From positions 186,001 to 250,000 of the forward strand of contig NZ_CP018617.1 in assembly GCF_002849855.1 (NCBI RefSeq): a stretch of DNA of 64,000 nt, read 5' to 3'. The stretch comes from Vibrio azureus (GTDB lineage Bacteria > Pseudomonadota > Gammaproteobacteria > Enterobacterales > Vibrionaceae). The position numbers and the translations under genes were made by a program. Below the pieces are notes generated by a model. It was not told the DNA's origin. It was given only the letters and a program-made list of their open reading frames with translations, and did not search any database. The number at the start of each line of letters is the position of its first letter. Within the stretch, counting starts at the first letter, position 1. This document shows, one piece after another, positions 62,982-64,000 of the stretch.

Positions 62982-63433
62982 GTAACCTTTTCTCCACTCA
63001 TTACTTATGCTGTAGTTTGTTTATTGTTCTGTTTGTTTTCTTTTTAATCTCACTTTGGTTGTTTTTTGTTTAACGATAAAAAAAACTAATCGTTTCAATA
63101 AGAAATCTAATTTACAATAAAGTTGATTGTTCTGTTAAAGTGGGTTTTGAGATTTGCGTCACAAAGTCACCGTGGTTCAATCATCTTTGTCGACCCGCCA
63201 TGTTTGCCATCAATCAAAATGGTGAAATGAGACTGGTTAGATGACAAAGAGGGGGAGTTACAGTGGAGTACTCATGTCTTGCCTAAGTTTTGTAAAGGCA
63301 CTGTTGAGAGACATTAGTTCAAGCTTGTTGGCGTAGTTTTAAATCACTTGAAATAGCGTCGGTTTTTGCTTTGTGTTTGACGACTATAACGTTGTACCAA
63401 TATCAAGCACACCTTCGCGCTAAAGGTAAAATA
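62982..63433. promoter_or_regulatory. Long upstream region of the ompA-type gene
   Basis: About 450 bases with no convincing gene (the longest ATG-led frame near the end is about 31 codons). It must contain the porin promoter and a probable long 5' leader, as is common for OmpA mRNAs controlled by sRNAs; no specific site was identified. Confidence 0.5.
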
Positions 63434-64000
63434 ATGAAAAAAATTGCTCTTGCAGTGGCTACCATTCTTGCTGGTGGCGTAATGTCGAATGTTGCTCTTG
63501 CAGATACATACATCGGTGGTAAGCTAGGTTACAACTCTCTAGATGATTCTTGTCATCTAAACGCACCTTGTGATGACGATGCTTTTGCTGCTGGTCTTCA
63601 CTTGGGTTACAACTTTAATGAGTACATTGCTGCTGAATACGGTGTCGACTACCTAGGTGACTTTACCGGTAACTTCAACAAAGCGGGTAAAAACGTTGTT
63701 GATGGTGATCTATGGGCGATTACTCTTGCTCCTAAATTCAACCTACCACTTAACGATGCTTGGAACCTATTTGCAAAAGTAGGTGGCGCTTATATGATGG
63801 CTGGTGACGAGAAAGATTTCGTTCCAACGGGTTCTCTTGGTGCTGAATACCAAATCAACTACAACTGGAGCCTACGCGCTGAGTACCAACGTTACCAAGA
63901 TATGTCTGATGACATCATCAAAGATATGGACGCAAACTTCTTTGGTTTAGGTGTAAACTACAAGTTTGGTGCTGAGCCAGTTGTTCAAGAAGTTGTAGAA
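63434..64000 (+). CDS. ompA: OmpA-family outer-membrane protein, N-terminal part (3' end outside window)
   Basis: The first 189 codons are present. A signal peptide (MKKIALAVATILAGGVMSN, then VALA) precedes an eight-stranded beta-barrel typical of OmpA (TYIGGKLGYNSLDD, FAAGLHLGYNFNEYIAAEYG, SLRAEYQRYQDM, FFGLGVNYKFG). The last residues visible (GAEPVVQEVVE) look like the Pro/acidic hinge before the periplasmic peptidoglycan-binding domain, which lies outside. A Cys pair (SCHLNAPC) is in the first surface loop. Whether the periplasmic domain exists cannot be seen. Confidence 0.9.
   Translation, partial: MKKIALAVATILAGGVMSNVALADTYIGGKLGYNSLDDSCHLNAPCDDDAFAAGLHLGYNFNEYIAAEYGVDYLGDFTGNFNKAGKNVVDGDLWAITLAPKFNLPLNDAWNLFAKVGGAYMMAGDEKDFVPTGSLGAEYQINYNWSLRAEYQRYQDMSDDIIKDMDANFFGLGVNYKFGAEPVVQEVVE

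Overview
The window looks like a piece of a Vibrio (Vibrionaceae) chromosome. Supporting signs are a complete Qrr quorum-sensing sRNA with a sigma54 promoter and LuxO-type sites, many gammaproteobacterial/Vibrio-type genes (ppsA/ppsR, yjjG, ypfJ, yhfA, DUF2058, DUF2913, DUF3612), and a dispersed family of ERIC-like palindromic repeats with TATACCC...GGGTATA ends. The left end cuts into glgB and the right end cuts into an OmpA-type porin gene. All calls come from reading the sequence and from remembered family features; no database search was run.

Layout. 1-6.5 kb: the end of glgB, a dicarboxylate/amino-acid:cation symporter and a wza-wzb-wzc polysaccharide-export operon without glycosyltransferases. 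7-12 kb: a patatin-like lipase, a GNAT acetyltransferase, a hotdog thioesterase, an HU protein, a stand-alone NqrB paralogue, a DUF2913 protein and tRNA-Leu(GAG). 12.4-16.7 kb: AlkB-type DNA repair, the Qrr sRNA, a DUF3612/ScfR-like regulator divergent from a Cys-rich protein, and a GGDEF enzyme. 16.9-24.7 kb: a cryptochrome-DASH / FeS-photolyase / SDR operon facing DUF2256, periplasmic MsrAB, a YhfA/OsmC protein, a BspA-like secreted protein and tRNA-Pro(GGG). 25-27.8 kb: a visibly AT-rich accessory islet. 28-42.9 kb: DUF2058, a Gfo/Idh oxidoreductase, a large secreted zinc protease, an RhlE-type helicase, a DUF1800/DUF1501 pair, an SDR, a DacA-type carboxypeptidase, a second patatin and a UspA-type protein. 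43.3-45.7 kb: a two-gene operon of secreted proteins, one with a deaminase-type motif pair. 45.8-64 kb: a BCCT transporter, DUF5993-DsbB, ppsA/ppsR, an hsp20-dnaK-dnaJ paralogue cluster, a PEBP protein, YpfJ, a LysR regulator, YjjG, a GntR regulator, an M14 carboxypeptidase and OmpA.

The most unusual part is the islet at 25.08-27.77 kb. A thioesterase and a ketoreductase-type SDR overlap by 4 bp. Convergent to them, an XRE regulator overlaps by 4 bp a protein that looks like the ligand-binding half of a LuxR receptor without a DNA-binding domain, with the usual ligand-contacting Asp replaced by Cys. Two matching 15-bp palindromes lie between the XRE gene and a divergent small membrane protein. 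It can be read as a self-contained small-molecule sensing module, perhaps with its own fatty-acid-derived ligand; the sensing part is inferred from motifs and the ligand part is speculation.

The ERIC-like repeats occur as full (about 270-285 bp), half and collapsed (about 32 bp) forms in many intergenic gaps. In two places they appear to have supplied the 3' end and stop codon of a gene (the nqrB-like gene and yhfA).
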